From a virus, in the IMG/VR virus record IMGVR_UViG_3300044858_000992, positions 1 to 42,907 of that record: a DNA stretch of 42,907 bases. One strand, written 5' to 3'. The translations under genes and the position numbers were made by a program. Numbering within the stretch: position 1 is the first letter of the stretch; every line of letters begins with the position of its first letter. This document shows positions 1 to 9,054 of the stretch, piece by piece. Below the pieces are notes generated by a model. The model did not search any database. It was not told where the DNA came from and was given only the letters and a program-made list of their open reading frames with translations.

Positions 1-263
1 GCAGAGTCATAGGAAATAATGCCATTGGTCTGATTGCTTCCTCGGCCAGAAGAAGCGCTGGAACCATCGCCAAGAAGATAGGTATTAGAATAATTGCTTC
101 CTGTATCAGAATTAAAACGCAATAATCCGTTACCGCTTACGCTTCTTGAATAAGACATAACAATAACTAAGTCGGTGTAACTCCCACTAATGCTAGAAAA
201 TGTTACAGATGCAGCCGCGCTTCCAAGTGTTGTCGTTGCTATGCAGTCATAAGTCGCTGTCAT
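1..263 (-). CDS. tail adhesin paralog, MTATYD type, partial
   Basis: The ATG is at 261-263 and the frame stays open to base 1, so the 3' end is outside the window. The N terminus (MTATYDCIATTT, then SISGSYTDL) is nearly the same as the complete paralog at 41022-41525, including an identical DNA stretch over the first codons. The middle differs (GDGSSASSGRGSNQ here). It is a small beta-rich virion protein, presumably part of the receptor-binding apparatus. Its place just before the GTG-started gene at 302-898 mirrors the order at the right end of the window, except that no HNH gene lies between. It is probably a strain variant of the same locus rather than an extra gene. Confidence 0.75.
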   Translation of the reverse strand, partial: MTATYDCIATTTLGSAAASVTFSSISGSYTDLVIVMSYSRSVSGNGLLRFNSDTGSNYSNTYLLGDGSSASSGRGSNQTNGIISYDS

Positions 264-301
264 TATGCCCCCTTAAAAAAGTTAGTTGTCATTGTTATCT
301 C

Positions 302-898
302 CTAGGCAGATTTTAAGCCGTAAAGCGCGAAGTGTGAGTATTGGGCAAAGTTTCCGCTACTTTGTAAGCCGTCTATTGTAATAGATGTTATAGCGTTTGT
401 ATTTGCCCAAAGGCCTGATTGATACATTACATAACCGGCTGTGCTTCCACCTGTGCCACCATTTACATCCCAACCGCCAAGGTAACGCAAAGTTTTATTT
501 TTATTAGTATTTTCATAATCTAATATATCAATAATTCCAACCGCAAATGTGTCAGCAATTGACGCTGCGCTAGTTGTATAAACATAAGGAAACGCGGATG
601 TGTTGGCTTCTCCACCTGCCGTAACAGCAGAACCTGTACCAAATAAGTAGTGAGTAGCGTAACCTGTTGTACTACTGTTAAATGTTAATTTTGCAAAATT
701 ATATGATGTTGAACCAACAGTAGTTGTGGCTCTTGCTAAATATCTAATCTGCAAATGCTTGTAAGTGCTTGGGATACTTGTAAAACTAATTGATGAAGCA
801 CCACCAGAGCCAACAGCAACGGTGGCAATAGACTCGTAAGAGGTTGTTGATAAACCTTGTCGCGTAGCAGATGCCCAGATGCCAAGGATAGGACTCAC
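302..898 (-). CDS. tail adhesin paralog, MSPILG type (198 aa)
   Basis: The GTG start (896-898) overlaps the TGA of the upstream gene as GTGA. The protein opens MSPILGIWAS, then has YESIATVAVGSGGA, an FTSIPSTYKHLQIR segment, a variable middle, the segment DILDYENTNKNKT, and ends YSHFALYGLKSA. The same N- and C-terminal signatures occur in the gene at 42097-42666, while the middle is different. This pattern of constant ends and variable core fits a host-recognition or capsid/tail decoration protein. No enzymatic motif is present. Function is inferred from position among tail genes and the family pattern. Confidence 0.8.
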   Translation of the reverse strand: MSPILGIWASATRQGLSTTSYESIATVAVGSGGASSISFTSIPSTYKHLQIRYLARATTTVGSTSYNFAKLTFNSSTTGYATHYLFGTGSAVTAGGEANTSAFPYVYTTSAASIADTFAVGIIDILDYENTNKNKTLRYLGGWDVNGGTGGSTAGYVMYQSGLWANTNAITSITIDGLQSSGNFAQYSHFALYGLKSA

Positions 899-1314
899 GA
901 TATATCTCCTAGGATGTACCAGACGTTAGTGCCTTCATATAGTGCAGTTGCTGCAGAATACTGAGCGCGTAGGTATGGACCAGTAGCAGTAGCACCGGTA
1001 GAGCGAATGGTTGTACCAGAACCTTGGGTAATCTGTACCGGTCCAGTTCCTGCTCTTACGATGTTGACTGCAGCGCCAGTAGCAAATGAGACAGATGAGT
1101 TCTGCGGAATGACAATAGTCTGAGTTCCAGCATTACTGATACTGATAAGGCTATCTTGGTCAGCTAAAGCAAAGGTGTACAGCGTTCCGCTTTGTACGTT
1201 GATTGCATCAACGCCGCCAGGTCCTACGGGACCTGTGGCACCAGTACCGCCAGTAGGACCGGTCGGTCCAGTTGGGCCAAGAACATTGGGATTGGGTGTG
1301 ATTCCGACTGCCAT
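895..1314 (-). CDS. short collagen-like fibre protein (139 aa)
   Basis: Residues about 13-34 are Gly-X-Y triplets rich in GPT, GGT and GAT, so a short trimeric collagen-like stalk is likely. They are followed by a domain of about 100 residues ending in RAQYSAATALYEGTNVWYILGDIS. The same C-terminal domain pattern (TLYTFALADQDSLISISNA... RAQYSAA... WxxxGDI) occurs at the end of the 279-aa protein at 1646-2485, so it is a reused head domain. A near-identical copy begins at the right end of the window (42663-42907). It starts with ATG at 1312-1314, sharing a base with the next stop codon. Presumably a fibre tip or decoration protein. Confidence 0.8.
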   Translation of the reverse strand: MAVGITPNPNVLGPTGPTGPTGGTGATGPVGPGGVDAINVQSGTLYTFALADQDSLISISNAGTQTIVIPQNSSVSFATGAAVNIVRAGTGPVQITQGSGTTIRSTGATATGPYLRAQYSAATALYEGTNVWYILGDIS

Positions 1315-1646
1315 TATGATATCTCGCTTCCGAACGCACTGAACGAACTTGTACCATTAGTTGAATAAACCGTTACAACATCTGTAGTGTCTACAGTTAT
1401 ACCTGCTGTATAGGTAAATGTAGCACCAGCGGCAAGGCTTAATCCAAAGACTATGTAATGCTGATTGGCTAGTGTTGCACCGGCTGGCCTTACTGCTATA
1501 CGAATAACATCGGCAGTAGTAGTGCTGGTATTTACAACATTGATAGTTGAGATAATCGAATCAGTCAAGGCAGGTACCGTATATAGCGTTGTCGCTACAG
1601 TAGCCGAAGGCGCTGACTGTCCTAGTACTTTATAGATTGTTGGCAT
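1314..1646 (-). CDS. small tail-associated protein (110 aa)
   Basis: The protein starts MPTIYKVLGQSAPSA and is rich in Thr, Ser and Val, with alternating hydrophobic stretches (TLYTVPA, STINVVNTS, VIRIAVRPAGA, YIVFGLSLAAGATFTYT) that suggest an all-beta, Ig-like or jelly-roll fold. It has no catalytic motif. It sits between two fibre genes with 1-base overlaps on both sides, so it is translated together with them. Similar short beta proteins are common among tail or decoration genes of aquatic phages. The exact role is unknown to me. Confidence 0.75.
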   Translation of the reverse strand: MPTIYKVLGQSAPSATVATTLYTVPALTDSIISTINVVNTSTTTADVIRIAVRPAGATLANQHYIVFGLSLAAGATFTYTAGITVDTTDVVTVYSTNGTSSFSAFGSEIS

Positions 1647-2485
1647 TAGGCTATATCTCCAATCACTGTCCAGGAATCTGTGCCAGTCTTGATAATGCTT
1701 GCTGCAGAGTATTGCGCTCTTGTTACCGGAGCAGTAGCAGTAGCACCGGTTGAGGTAATGGTAACTCCGCTTGCTCCTTGGATAGTTACCTGCCCTGCAC
1801 CAATCTGCTGGATGTTGATAATTGCGCCGGTTGCGTATGCAACAGATGAGTTAAGCGGCACAGTCAAGGTTATGGCAGCAGCATTACTTAAAGTAACTAG
1901 GCGACCATTATCAGTTAGAACCAAGGTGTATGTAGTTCCGGTCTGTGCATTTAGGTTTATATTCTGGCGGGCATCGCTGATGGTTGGCGTATTGATAGTT
2001 GGGCTAGTTAAAGTCTTGTTAGTTAGCGTCTGTGTGGCAGTAAGCGATACAACGGTATCTGTGATGGCAGGAAGTGTAAGTGTTCCTGATGCTACCGCTG
2101 AGGCTACAAGGGTTGTAGTTCCACTAGAAGAACCTGACAAGGCCCAAGATGCTACCGGGCTGGTATTAGACTCAAACCAAGTTAAGTCATCGGAAGTAAG
2201 AACGTGCTTTACTGTAGCTCCTGCTGCGTGTGTTACCGCAGATGAGCCTGCCCTGCCTCTGGTAATTGTGAAAGTATCGCTAGATGCTGCTGTGATAAAG
2301 ACAATCTCTTCATTGTTTGTGTCTGGGTCTAGCGCTACTGTGAACTGGTCGTTGGCGCCTAACGTTACTCCACCAAGGAGGGCAGAGCCTGTACCGGCAG
2401 CAACAGTCATAGAGGTTGCGCTATTTGATATACCCGAGGCCAGCGTTGTCTCTACGCTGATTGACGAGAATTTACGTACTGCCAT
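1646..2485 (-). CDS. tail fibre protein with reused C-terminal domain (279 aa)
   Basis: The N-terminal 110 residues form a beta-rich domain (SSISVETTLASGISNSATSM, ITRGRAGSSAVTHAAGA). Then come a low-complexity linker and the segment TQTLTNKTLTSPTINTPTIS, a motif often seen in phage tail fibres. The last 100 residues match the C-terminal domain of the collagen-like protein at 895-1314. This modular build fits a receptor-binding fibre. The gene is followed at 1 base by the 110-aa gene. The long open frame on the opposite strand (1680-2507) is a shadow of this biased sequence. Confidence 0.8.
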   Translation of the reverse strand: MAVRKFSSISVETTLASGISNSATSMTVAAGTGSALLGGVTLGANDQFTVALDPDTNNEEIVFITAASSDTFTITRGRAGSSAVTHAAGATVKHVLTSDDLTWFESNTSPVASWALSGSSSGTTTLVASAVASGTLTLPAITDTVVSLTATQTLTNKTLTSPTINTPTISDARQNINLNAQTGTTYTLVLTDNGRLVTLSNAAAITLTVPLNSSVAYATGAIINIQQIGAGQVTIQGASGVTITSTGATATAPVTRAQYSAASIIKTGTDSWTVIGDIA

Positions 2486-2494
2486 ATGCCTTCC

Positions 2495-3397
2495 TTACTT
2501 GGTATAGTGAAGCCGAATGGGGAACTGGTCAGACAACTTCAACGCTTCTTCTTGAAGTCTCTGTTGGAACAAAGCGAATACATAACGGCTTGCAGCAGAA
2601 CCAGAGTTATATGGGTTCTTAGAATCTGCAAAGTCAGACTCTGCTGAGGTTAGATTGATACGGCCTGCATCTAGGAATGTAAGCAGACGATAAGCTGCTC
2701 CATACACAACTACATCCTGGCAGGATTCTGGTAGTCCGGTTACATCTACAAAGTCGTCGGTATTGGCATCCATAGTATCTGGAACCATTGTGTACCAAAC
2801 TTTTACAGTACGACCTGGCTGGATATTCTCATAGATGTTTATAGTCTTTTGAGTATTGAATGTAGGTATGTTTGCTAGTGGGTCAAAGCGCCAGCGCTTG
2901 ACTGGTAACCATTCCCTAGAAGAACCTGTAGTCTGCCAAGACATATAAAGAACTTCTCTTGCATCATCAGGTAGGGCGTAGGTTGTCTGGGCTGCATTAA
3001 ATGTAAAGGTAGTTGAACCTACTGCAAATAACTTAGGATAGAAACTCTTGATTGTATCGTTGATAGCCTTCTTGATGCTGTTTCTCGGGAAAGCTGGAGC
3101 TAAGGTTACCATCGCATTAAGGCTGTGAGGAGATGGAGTTGTTCCCATATATCCTCTACCAAATCCTGGTGCTACGTTAAGAGTGTTGTTCTGCTTATCA
3201 AATGAATCAATCCAAATTAACTCATCGTCAATCTCGATGATACCTTTAGCAAGGTTGTCAGATGAACCGACGGTTATTGCAGATGATGAGGTAGTAATAC
3301 CTCCAGCATTGGTGACATAAGTCAAACGGTCTTGACGTAGTGCGTAACCGATGAGGTTACTTTTTACCTCGTCCACCAGTTCGTCGAACGTTGGCAT
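2495..3397 (-). CDS. neck / head-tail adaptor-like protein (300 aa)
   Basis: The N terminus (MPTFDELVDEVKSNLIGYALRQDR) is helical. It is followed by a beta domain that recognises or packs around a loop (SSAITVGSSDNLAKGIIEIDDELIWI... GFGRGYMGTTPSPHS), then a helical central part and a helical C terminus (YVFALFQQRLQEEALKLSDQFP). This general architecture resembles adaptor or gatekeeper proteins of short-tailed phages, but I infer this from pattern and position only. Its ATG lies inside the 3' end of the glycosyltransferase gene (41-bp overlap), with a purine-rich GGAGAAGAAGG just before it, so translation is probably coupled. Confidence 0.7.
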   Translation of the reverse strand: MPTFDELVDEVKSNLIGYALRQDRLTYVTNAGGITTSSSAITVGSSDNLAKGIIEIDDELIWIDSFDKQNNTLNVAPGFGRGYMGTTPSPHSLNAMVTLAPAFPRNSIKKAINDTIKSFYPKLFAVGSTTFTFNAAQTTYALPDDAREVLYMSWQTTGSSREWLPVKRWRFDPLANIPTFNTQKTINIYENIQPGRTVKVWYTMVPDTMDANTDDFVDVTGLPESCQDVVVYGAAYRLLTFLDAGRINLTSAESDFADSKNPYNSGSAASRYVFALFQQRLQEEALKLSDQFPIRLHYTK

Positions 3398-4436
3398 CCT
3401 TCTTCTCCTTATAGAACGCTAGGTTCTTCTGTAGTCGTTCATCATTAGGCGACATCTCTGCCGCTACCTTGCCGTGCTTATACGCTTTCTTAAAGTTTTT
3501 TAATTGCCAAGCACATACCGCAATCAAATCATCTGCCATATGTCCCCAAGCCCAACCTTCGGATAGGAACTCTGTTGGCTTCTGTGTAACTTTCAAGGCT
3601 TCTTCTGCTACCAATACGCACTCAGCCCATTGCTGAGTCATATAGTAATGATTGGCTAGAGCCAGCAACGCTTCCCTACAAGGGAAAGTTTCTATTGCTT
3701 TAGTCAACCACTCTTCTGCTTCATCAGGCTCACACTTAGCAAGCATTCGCATTGCATAGGCCATCTCAGCTTTGAATACAGACTTCTCCAAGTATTGCTT
3801 TAGAGTATCGGCGCATTCGGTATACATCTGGCGATAAAAGTATTCCCGTCCAAGATAGTAAAGATTCCTTGAGTCAGGATTTTCTTTGGCTGCCATAATT
3901 AACATCGGCAGATACTGGCCTCTAGATTTACTTTTATCTGGTACGTGATGTATCTCAAAGTTGTAACGCTTGCGTACATCTGGTCCATCGTAAGTGCTAG
4001 GCACTTCGTGGATTGGATATATCCATCTTACGCCGTGACGCCTGTGGATTCTAAATCCATCAAACTCTACTGCTGGTTTGCCTTCAGCATCCCAGTCAGT
4101 AATAAATCTATACTGCGGTCTATCTGTTCCTTCTTCAAAGGCTTTCTCTAGTTCAGGCCTCCAGCCTGGAACCATAACCTCATCCATATCCAAGGCTACG
4201 CAGTAGTCTGTATCTTCAGGTAATGTAAACAAACTAATGTTTCTAGCATCATCAAACCTGAATGGTGTAATCTTGCATTTAATTACTTTGATACCTAAAG
4301 ACTCTGCAACTTCAACAGTTTTATCTGTTGAACCTGTATCGCAGATTAAATGATAGTCGGCATCCTTGCTGGATTCATACCAACGTTGGACGTGCTTCTC
4401 TTCGTTTAAGGCAATGGTATAGACAGATACTTTCAT
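3357..4436 (-). CDS. family 2 glycosyltransferase with TPR-like tail (359 aa)
   Basis: Residues 1-100 form a GT-A glycosyltransferase: MKVSVYTIALNEEKHVQRW at the start, ICDTGSTDKT as the nucleotide-binding loop and CVALDMDEVM carrying the D-x-D metal site. Residues about 175-340 are helical repeats with TPR character (NLYYLGREYFYRQMYTECADTL, ALLALANHYYMTQQWAE, AYKHGKVAAEMSPNDERLQ). This build is known in enzymes that glycosylate proteins or cell-surface polymers. It sits directly behind the collagen-like fibre gene (11-bp gap) and overlaps the neck gene, inside the virion block rather than with the other sugar genes at 30-33 kb. I infer that it modifies a virion protein, possibly the adjacent fibre. 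Confidence 0.9.
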   Translation of the reverse strand: MKVSVYTIALNEEKHVQRWYESSKDADYHLICDTGSTDKTVEVAESLGIKVIKCKITPFRFDDARNISLFTLPEDTDYCVALDMDEVMVPGWRPELEKAFEEGTDRPQYRFITDWDAEGKPAVEFDGFRIHRRHGVRWIYPIHEVPSTYDGPDVRKRYNFEIHHVPDKSKSRGQYLPMLIMAAKENPDSRNLYYLGREYFYRQMYTECADTLKQYLEKSVFKAEMAYAMRMLAKCEPDEAEEWLTKAIETFPCREALLALANHYYMTQQWAECVLVAEEALKVTQKPTEFLSEGWAWGHMADDLIAVCAWQLKNFKKAYKHGKVAAEMSPNDERLQKNLAFYKEKKDANVRRTGGRGKK

Positions 4437-4447
4437 AGTAGCAGAGT

Positions 4448-6074
<1,627 letters not shown>

Positions 6075-6075
<1 letters not shown>

Positions 6076-6362
6076 CAGGAAGCGATACCTCTGAGAGCTT
6101 GCGCTGCAGGTAAGCCAGAAGTGCCAGCGAGGAAATTGCATATACCGCTGTAATCAAGATGAGGTGCGTTAGGGTCCGTATTACCCGCGATGTCATTTAG
6201 AACTCCTACGGTATCTGTGTGATAAGGCGTAATGCCTCTGGCGATAGCCCACTGCTTTGCTGCCAAAGCGCTATCAACCATTTGGTTATTGGCTCGATAG
6301 GTGCCACCATTGGCAAGGCGGTTCAATTCCTGATTAAGAGTTGACTGACTGTTGATGGACAC
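6075..6362 (-). CDS. conserved structural-block protein (95 aa)
   Basis: The protein starts MSINSQSTLNQELNRLANGG and contains MVDSALAAKQWAIARGITPY and DYSGICNFLAGTSGLP. It is small and largely helical, and has no membrane segment or signal peptide. Its stop overlaps the start of the next gene as ATGA. I do not recognise a function. Its position between the tiny basic genes and the fibre genes suggests a virion or assembly role. Confidence 0.7.
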
Positions 6363-6372
6363 CTATCTCTCC

Positions 6373-6531
6373 TTACTTCTTCTTTTTCGCTACTGCTGCG
6401 TTATCCACTAAATTTGGATAAGGGCGACCTGCTGCTTTAGCGCGTTTCTTTGCAGCAGTCTTTTGTGCTGGTGTTAACTTTTTAGATTTCTTCTTAGGAT
6501 TCTTTGTATCCCAAAATGCTTTCTTCTTCAC
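6373..6531 (-). CDS. tiny lysine-rich protein, GTG start (52 aa)
   Basis: The GTG at 6529-6531 overlaps the TGA of the upstream gene as GTGA, the coupling used throughout this genome. The product begins VKKKAFWDTKNPKKKSKK and ends VDNAAVAKKKK. About a third of the residues are Lys or Arg. It is a probable nucleic-acid-binding or internal head protein. It belongs to a row of six tiny basic genes between the capsid and fibre genes. No family is recognised. Confidence 0.65.
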   Translation of the reverse strand: MKKKAFWDTKNPKKKSKKLTPAQKTAAKKRAKAAGRPYPNLVDNAAVAKKKK

Positions 6532-6794
6532 CACTTCACCTTGTCTGCCCAATACGCAGCAGACATCTTGCCTTTGGCAATGTTCTTTGCGTGACGGGCT
6601 TTGAAGGAAGCCTGGCGTTTGGTTGGCTTCTTATCGCCACTAACGCCTTGCTGTCCGAAACGAATTGTCTTTACTTGACTACCCTCTTTAGCCACAACTA
6701 CGTGTGACTTCTTCGGGTGATTAGGAGTTCTCTTCGGTTTATTAAACCCAGATACTCCGGCTCTAGCGAGCCTTGAGTCCTTCTTGCTTGCCAT
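6528..6794 (-). CDS. basic protein of a phage-conserved family (88 aa)
   Basis: The sequence is MASKKDSRLARAGVSGFNKP, then RTPNHPKKSHVVVAKEG, QVKTIRFGQQGVSG and FKARHAKNIAKGKMSAAYWA. The combination of the SGFNKP/TPxHPxKSH opening and the RHxxNIAKGKMSAAYWA ending is, as far as I recall, a small phage protein family of unknown function (DUF6321-like). It is very basic and has two short conserved segments separated by Gly/Lys-rich linkers. It probably binds DNA or acts in head assembly. Its neighbours on both sides overlap it. Confidence 0.8.
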   Translation of the reverse strand: MASKKDSRLARAGVSGFNKPKRTPNHPKKSHVVVAKEGSQVKTIRFGQQGVSGDKKPTKRQASFKARHAKNIAKGKMSAAYWADKVKW

Positions 6795-6915
6795 ATTCTC
6801 CGTACTTTCCTAATACGGCTCGGACAGTGCCGTTCTTATTTAGACGAACTACTAAACCATCTTTAATTTGGACTTTGTTAAAACCTCTATGGGTTCTGTA
6901 CTTCCCTGATGACAT
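6763..6915 (-). CDS. small basic protein (50 aa)
   Basis: ATG at 6913-6915 overlaps the preceding TAA as TAATG, and the stop TAG at 6763-6765 lies 32 bp inside the next gene. The product is MSSGKYRTHRGFNKVQIKDG, then LVVRLNKNGTVRAVLGKYGEYG. It looks like a compact beta-strand protein. No family is recognised, but the coupling on both sides supports expression. Confidence 0.65.
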   Translation of the reverse strand: MSSGKYRTHRGFNKVQIKDGLVVRLNKNGTVRAVLGKYGEYGKQEGLKAR

Positions 6916-7100
6916 TACTTAAAACTTTTACGAGTTGCTCTTTCAGCGCGTACGCGAGCAGCACTTCTTTCAAAAGGCTTAAGACCTTTTGGTCCAGCCT
7001 TAATGCCCTTCTTGCTAGCTACTTGACCGGCAACTTTTGCTAAGTCCTTTTGGTGGCCCTTAACAACCTGTGATTTTTTGTTAGTCATTTTCTTTGCCAT
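6915..7100 (-). CDS. lysine-rich small protein (61 aa)
   Basis: The sequence starts MAKKMTNKKSQVVKGHQKDL and ends RVRAERATRKSFK; about 40 percent of residues are Lys or Arg. It shares 1-base overlaps with the genes on both sides. It is a likely DNA-binding or packaged internal protein. I know of no defined function. Confidence 0.7.
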   Translation of the reverse strand: MAKKMTNKKSQVVKGHQKDLAKVAGQVASKKGIKAGPKGLKPFERSAARVRAERATRKSFK

Positions 7101-7267
7101 TATTTCTTGCCTTTCTTTTTCTTTGTCTTAGATTTGGACTTGCCAGCCTCGGACAGAGCAATGGCAATAGCTTGTTTACGGGAAGTTACTTTGGAGCCAG
7201 ATGATGACTTAAGAGTTCCTCTTTTGAACTCTCCCATCACCTTTCCTTCTTTGGTTTTCTTTTTCAT
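7100..7267 (-). CDS. DUF6496-family small protein (55 aa)
   Basis: The product contains VMGEFKRGTLKSSSGSKVTS followed by RKQAIAIALSEAGKSKSKTK. The core VMxEFKxGxLKSxSGxKVTxRKQAIAIALSEA is the signature of DUF6496, a small basic family found in bacteria and phages whose function is not known. The ATG at 7265-7267 overlaps the upstream TAA. It is encoded in the middle of the tiny basic gene row, suggesting that the row acts as a functional unit. Confidence 0.85.
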   Translation of the reverse strand: MKKKTKEGKVMGEFKRGTLKSSSGSKVTSRKQAIAIALSEAGKSKSKTKKKKGKK

Positions 7268-7431
7268 TACTTGCCTTGCTTAGGAGCAGGCTTTCCTGGA
7301 GCACCTTGTGATAGGGCTTCGTATGTCATAAATGGCTTGTCGTTTGAGTCTGAAGGATATGGTTGGTAGAACTCTGGACGCTCGGAAGCCTTGTACTTAT
7401 TCTTGTATTGTGCTGGGTCTTGGATTGGCAT
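7267..7431 (-). CDS. small Pro/Lys/Tyr-rich protein (54 aa)
   Basis: The product starts MPIQDPAQYKNKYKASERPE and ends APGKPAPKQGK. It is mostly unstructured by composition. The ATG at 7429-7431 is 2 bp from the upstream stop, and its own stop overlaps the DUF6496 gene. It is a conserved-looking linker-type protein in the capsid-to-fibre interval. Function unknown. Confidence 0.65.
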   Translation of the reverse strand: MPIQDPAQYKNKYKASERPEFYQPYPSDSNDKPFMTYEALSQGAPGKPAPKQGK

Positions 7432-7433
7432 TG

Positions 7434-7721
7434 TTACTCCTTAAAGGATAGTGTGTTTCCATCGAACGCCTTGCCTGCTTCGTTGGAAAGTCGGACAGCA
7501 GCGTCTATATCTTTTTTCTTTGTTGATATTGGTTCTATACCCTGGCGTACTGCTGAGTAATAGGAATCAAGTTCCTTCTTATCAGCATTCTCCTTGGCTT
7601 TGTCCCAACCTTGCCGAGTGGGGAAGCACCCTGCAAAACCTACATTTGAATCCATCAGGCAGTCTGCATAGGATTCGTGGTCCTGGGTCTTGCACCCAGA
7701 CCTACAGTTTGAATTACTCAT
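7434..7721 (-). CDS. Cys-containing small protein (95 aa)
   Basis: The N-terminal 35 residues hold four Cys (MSNSNCRSGCKTQDHESYAD, then CLMDSNVGFAGC), a possible metal site or disulfide cluster. The rest is helical and charged (WDKAKENADKKELDSYYSAVRQG; STKKKDIDAAVRLSNEAGKAF). The spacing of Cys with nearby His gives a treble-clef-like impression, but I cannot name the fold. It follows the capsid region genes and overlaps its upstream neighbour by one base. Confidence 0.7.
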   Translation of the reverse strand: MSNSNCRSGCKTQDHESYADCLMDSNVGFAGCFPTRQGWDKAKENADKKELDSYYSAVRQGIEPISTKKKDIDAAVRLSNEAGKAFDGNTLSFKE

Positions 7722-8032
7722 CAGGTCCCTGCTATCGGTGTGACGTATTCGCTGTAACCAGCGTTGATAAGAATATCTGCTGCTGACTGGTCAACGGTGT
7801 ATTCGTGACCGCCTAGGTAGTACGCGTCTGCGTTAGCCAGGTCATCTTGGTATGGAGTTCTGTTTTCAGTAACAGTAGTTCCATTAACAATCAGAGTTAC
7901 ACCTCTTGGCACATCTGTAAGGAAAGTTCCGTTGGACAATGGACGACCAGCAAGACGAGCATATGGGTCATACTGAGAACCAGTAATCCAAGTTTCATTC
8001 TGGAAAGGTGTCTTTACTTGATAAAGAGTCAT
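7721..8032 (-). CDS. capsid-proximal small protein (103 aa)
   Basis: The protein opens MTLYQVKTPFQNETWITGSQ and contains RGVTLIVNGTTVTENRTPYQ and DQSAADILINAGYSEYV. It is a mixed beta/helix protein with no catalytic motif. Its place directly downstream of the major capsid gene is typical for a head decoration or head completion protein, but that is only positional inference. Confidence 0.7.
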   Translation of the reverse strand: MTLYQVKTPFQNETWITGSQYDPYARLAGRPLSNGTFLTDVPRGVTLIVNGTTVTENRTPYQDDLANADAYYLGGHEYTVDQSAADILINAGYSEYVTPIAGT

Positions 8033-8095
8033 CTTGTCCTTTCTTAGATTAACTCACCACCAGGCAGGGTTGCCCCTGCCCAGCAGTCAATCAAA

Positions 8096-9022
8096 CTAGT
8101 TAATTGAAGAAGCAGACTCGATACGATATAGAGCAGCTTCACGGAGGCGGTTAAAGCCACCGAAGTAGTACCAACCAATGGTACGGAAACGACGGAGTGC
8201 GTCGATTTCTGGACCGATGACGGTTGTAATGTCTTGTGCCATTGCTTCAGCAAGAGCCTCACGGCCTGCGATAACAGCGTCATAGACGTTTGTTGTTCCG
8301 TTTGTAGCAAATGGAACACGTGGGGTTTCAACGATGAATGCACCTTCGAGAACTCCAACGGCACCTGCAACGAACGGTGTGCGCTCAACGTACTTGGTCA
8401 ATTCCTGGAACCCGCCGGTACCTGATTCGGCACGGAGGTCAGCAGACTGACGTGGGTGTAGATAAGCAGCATACAACTCGCCAATGCGAGGAACAGCCTT
8501 GTTGGTACGGAGCTGAACAACAGCCTCACGGATGTCAGCAACAGAAATTGTCATTCCTGATGTGATTCCGTTGGTGTTTGTAGCGGTACCTGCGTAGATT
8601 ACGTTGCTTCCTGCAGTGAGAACACCTGCTACAACCTGGTCGATAGAATCGGCAGCGTTGTAAGCAATGATGTCTGCAAGAGCAGCATCTACGTCGTTGA
8701 AAGAAGTTAGGTTTAACTTCTTGGTTGTGGTCACAGCAGAGCCGTACTCTTGAAGAGTAACGGTTACCTGTGATGGATTGCCAAGGGCAATAGAGGAAAC
8801 GTCAGCAGTTTCTGTAAGAGTGCTGGTTGCAGCGCTCAAATCTGAATAGATGGAGAAAACAACTGACGAACCTGGCATAGCCTGTTGAACAGGCTTTACA
8901 TCTGCAATCGCTCTCATTACTGGAATGGAACGAAGGGCCATACGAACGTATTGGTCATACGCTGTTTGGACTAGAGCAGCTACGGACGTTACCGTAGTGG
9001 GATTACCACCAGGAACTGCCAT
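8096..9022 (-). CDS. major capsid protein (308 aa)
   Basis: It forms the icosahedral shell. The sequence starts MAVPGGNPTTVTSVAALVQT, with a helical N arm (YDQYVRMALRSIPVMRAIAD), a central segment with the pattern GSSVVFSIYSDLSAAT and VTVTLQEYGSAVTTTKKLNL, and a C-terminal part ending RFRTIGWYYFGGFNRLREAA. The segment LQEYGSAV...T is typical of HK97-fold capsid proteins. A scaffold-like gene lies 32 bp upstream, as expected. AGAAAGG lies 11-12 nt before the ATG. I am confident in the role, less so in the exact family. Confidence 0.88.
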   Translation of the reverse strand: MAVPGGNPTTVTSVAALVQTAYDQYVRMALRSIPVMRAIADVKPVQQAMPGSSVVFSIYSDLSAATSTLTETADVSSIALGNPSQVTVTLQEYGSAVTTTKKLNLTSFNDVDAALADIIAYNAADSIDQVVAGVLTAGSNVIYAGTATNTNGITSGMTISVADIREAVVQLRTNKAVPRIGELYAAYLHPRQSADLRAESGTGGFQELTKYVERTPFVAGAVGVLEGAFIVETPRVPFATNGTTNVYDAVIAGREALAEAMAQDITTVIGPEIDALRRFRTIGWYYFGGFNRLREAALYRIESASSIN

Positions 9023-9054
9023 TTAGCCACCGCCTTTCTGTAGTTAGGTTCGGA

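Noticed and set aside
1680-2507. 275-aa plus-strand open frame opposite the fibre gene
   Set aside because: It is a shadow of the Thr/Ser/Ala-rich fibre sequence; Val/Ala-rich translation without motifs, against the direction of all neighbours.
8044-8388. 114-aa minus-strand open frame inside the capsid gene
   Set aside because: It lies in another frame of the strongly supported major capsid gene, has low-complexity Leu/Ser composition and no start context.
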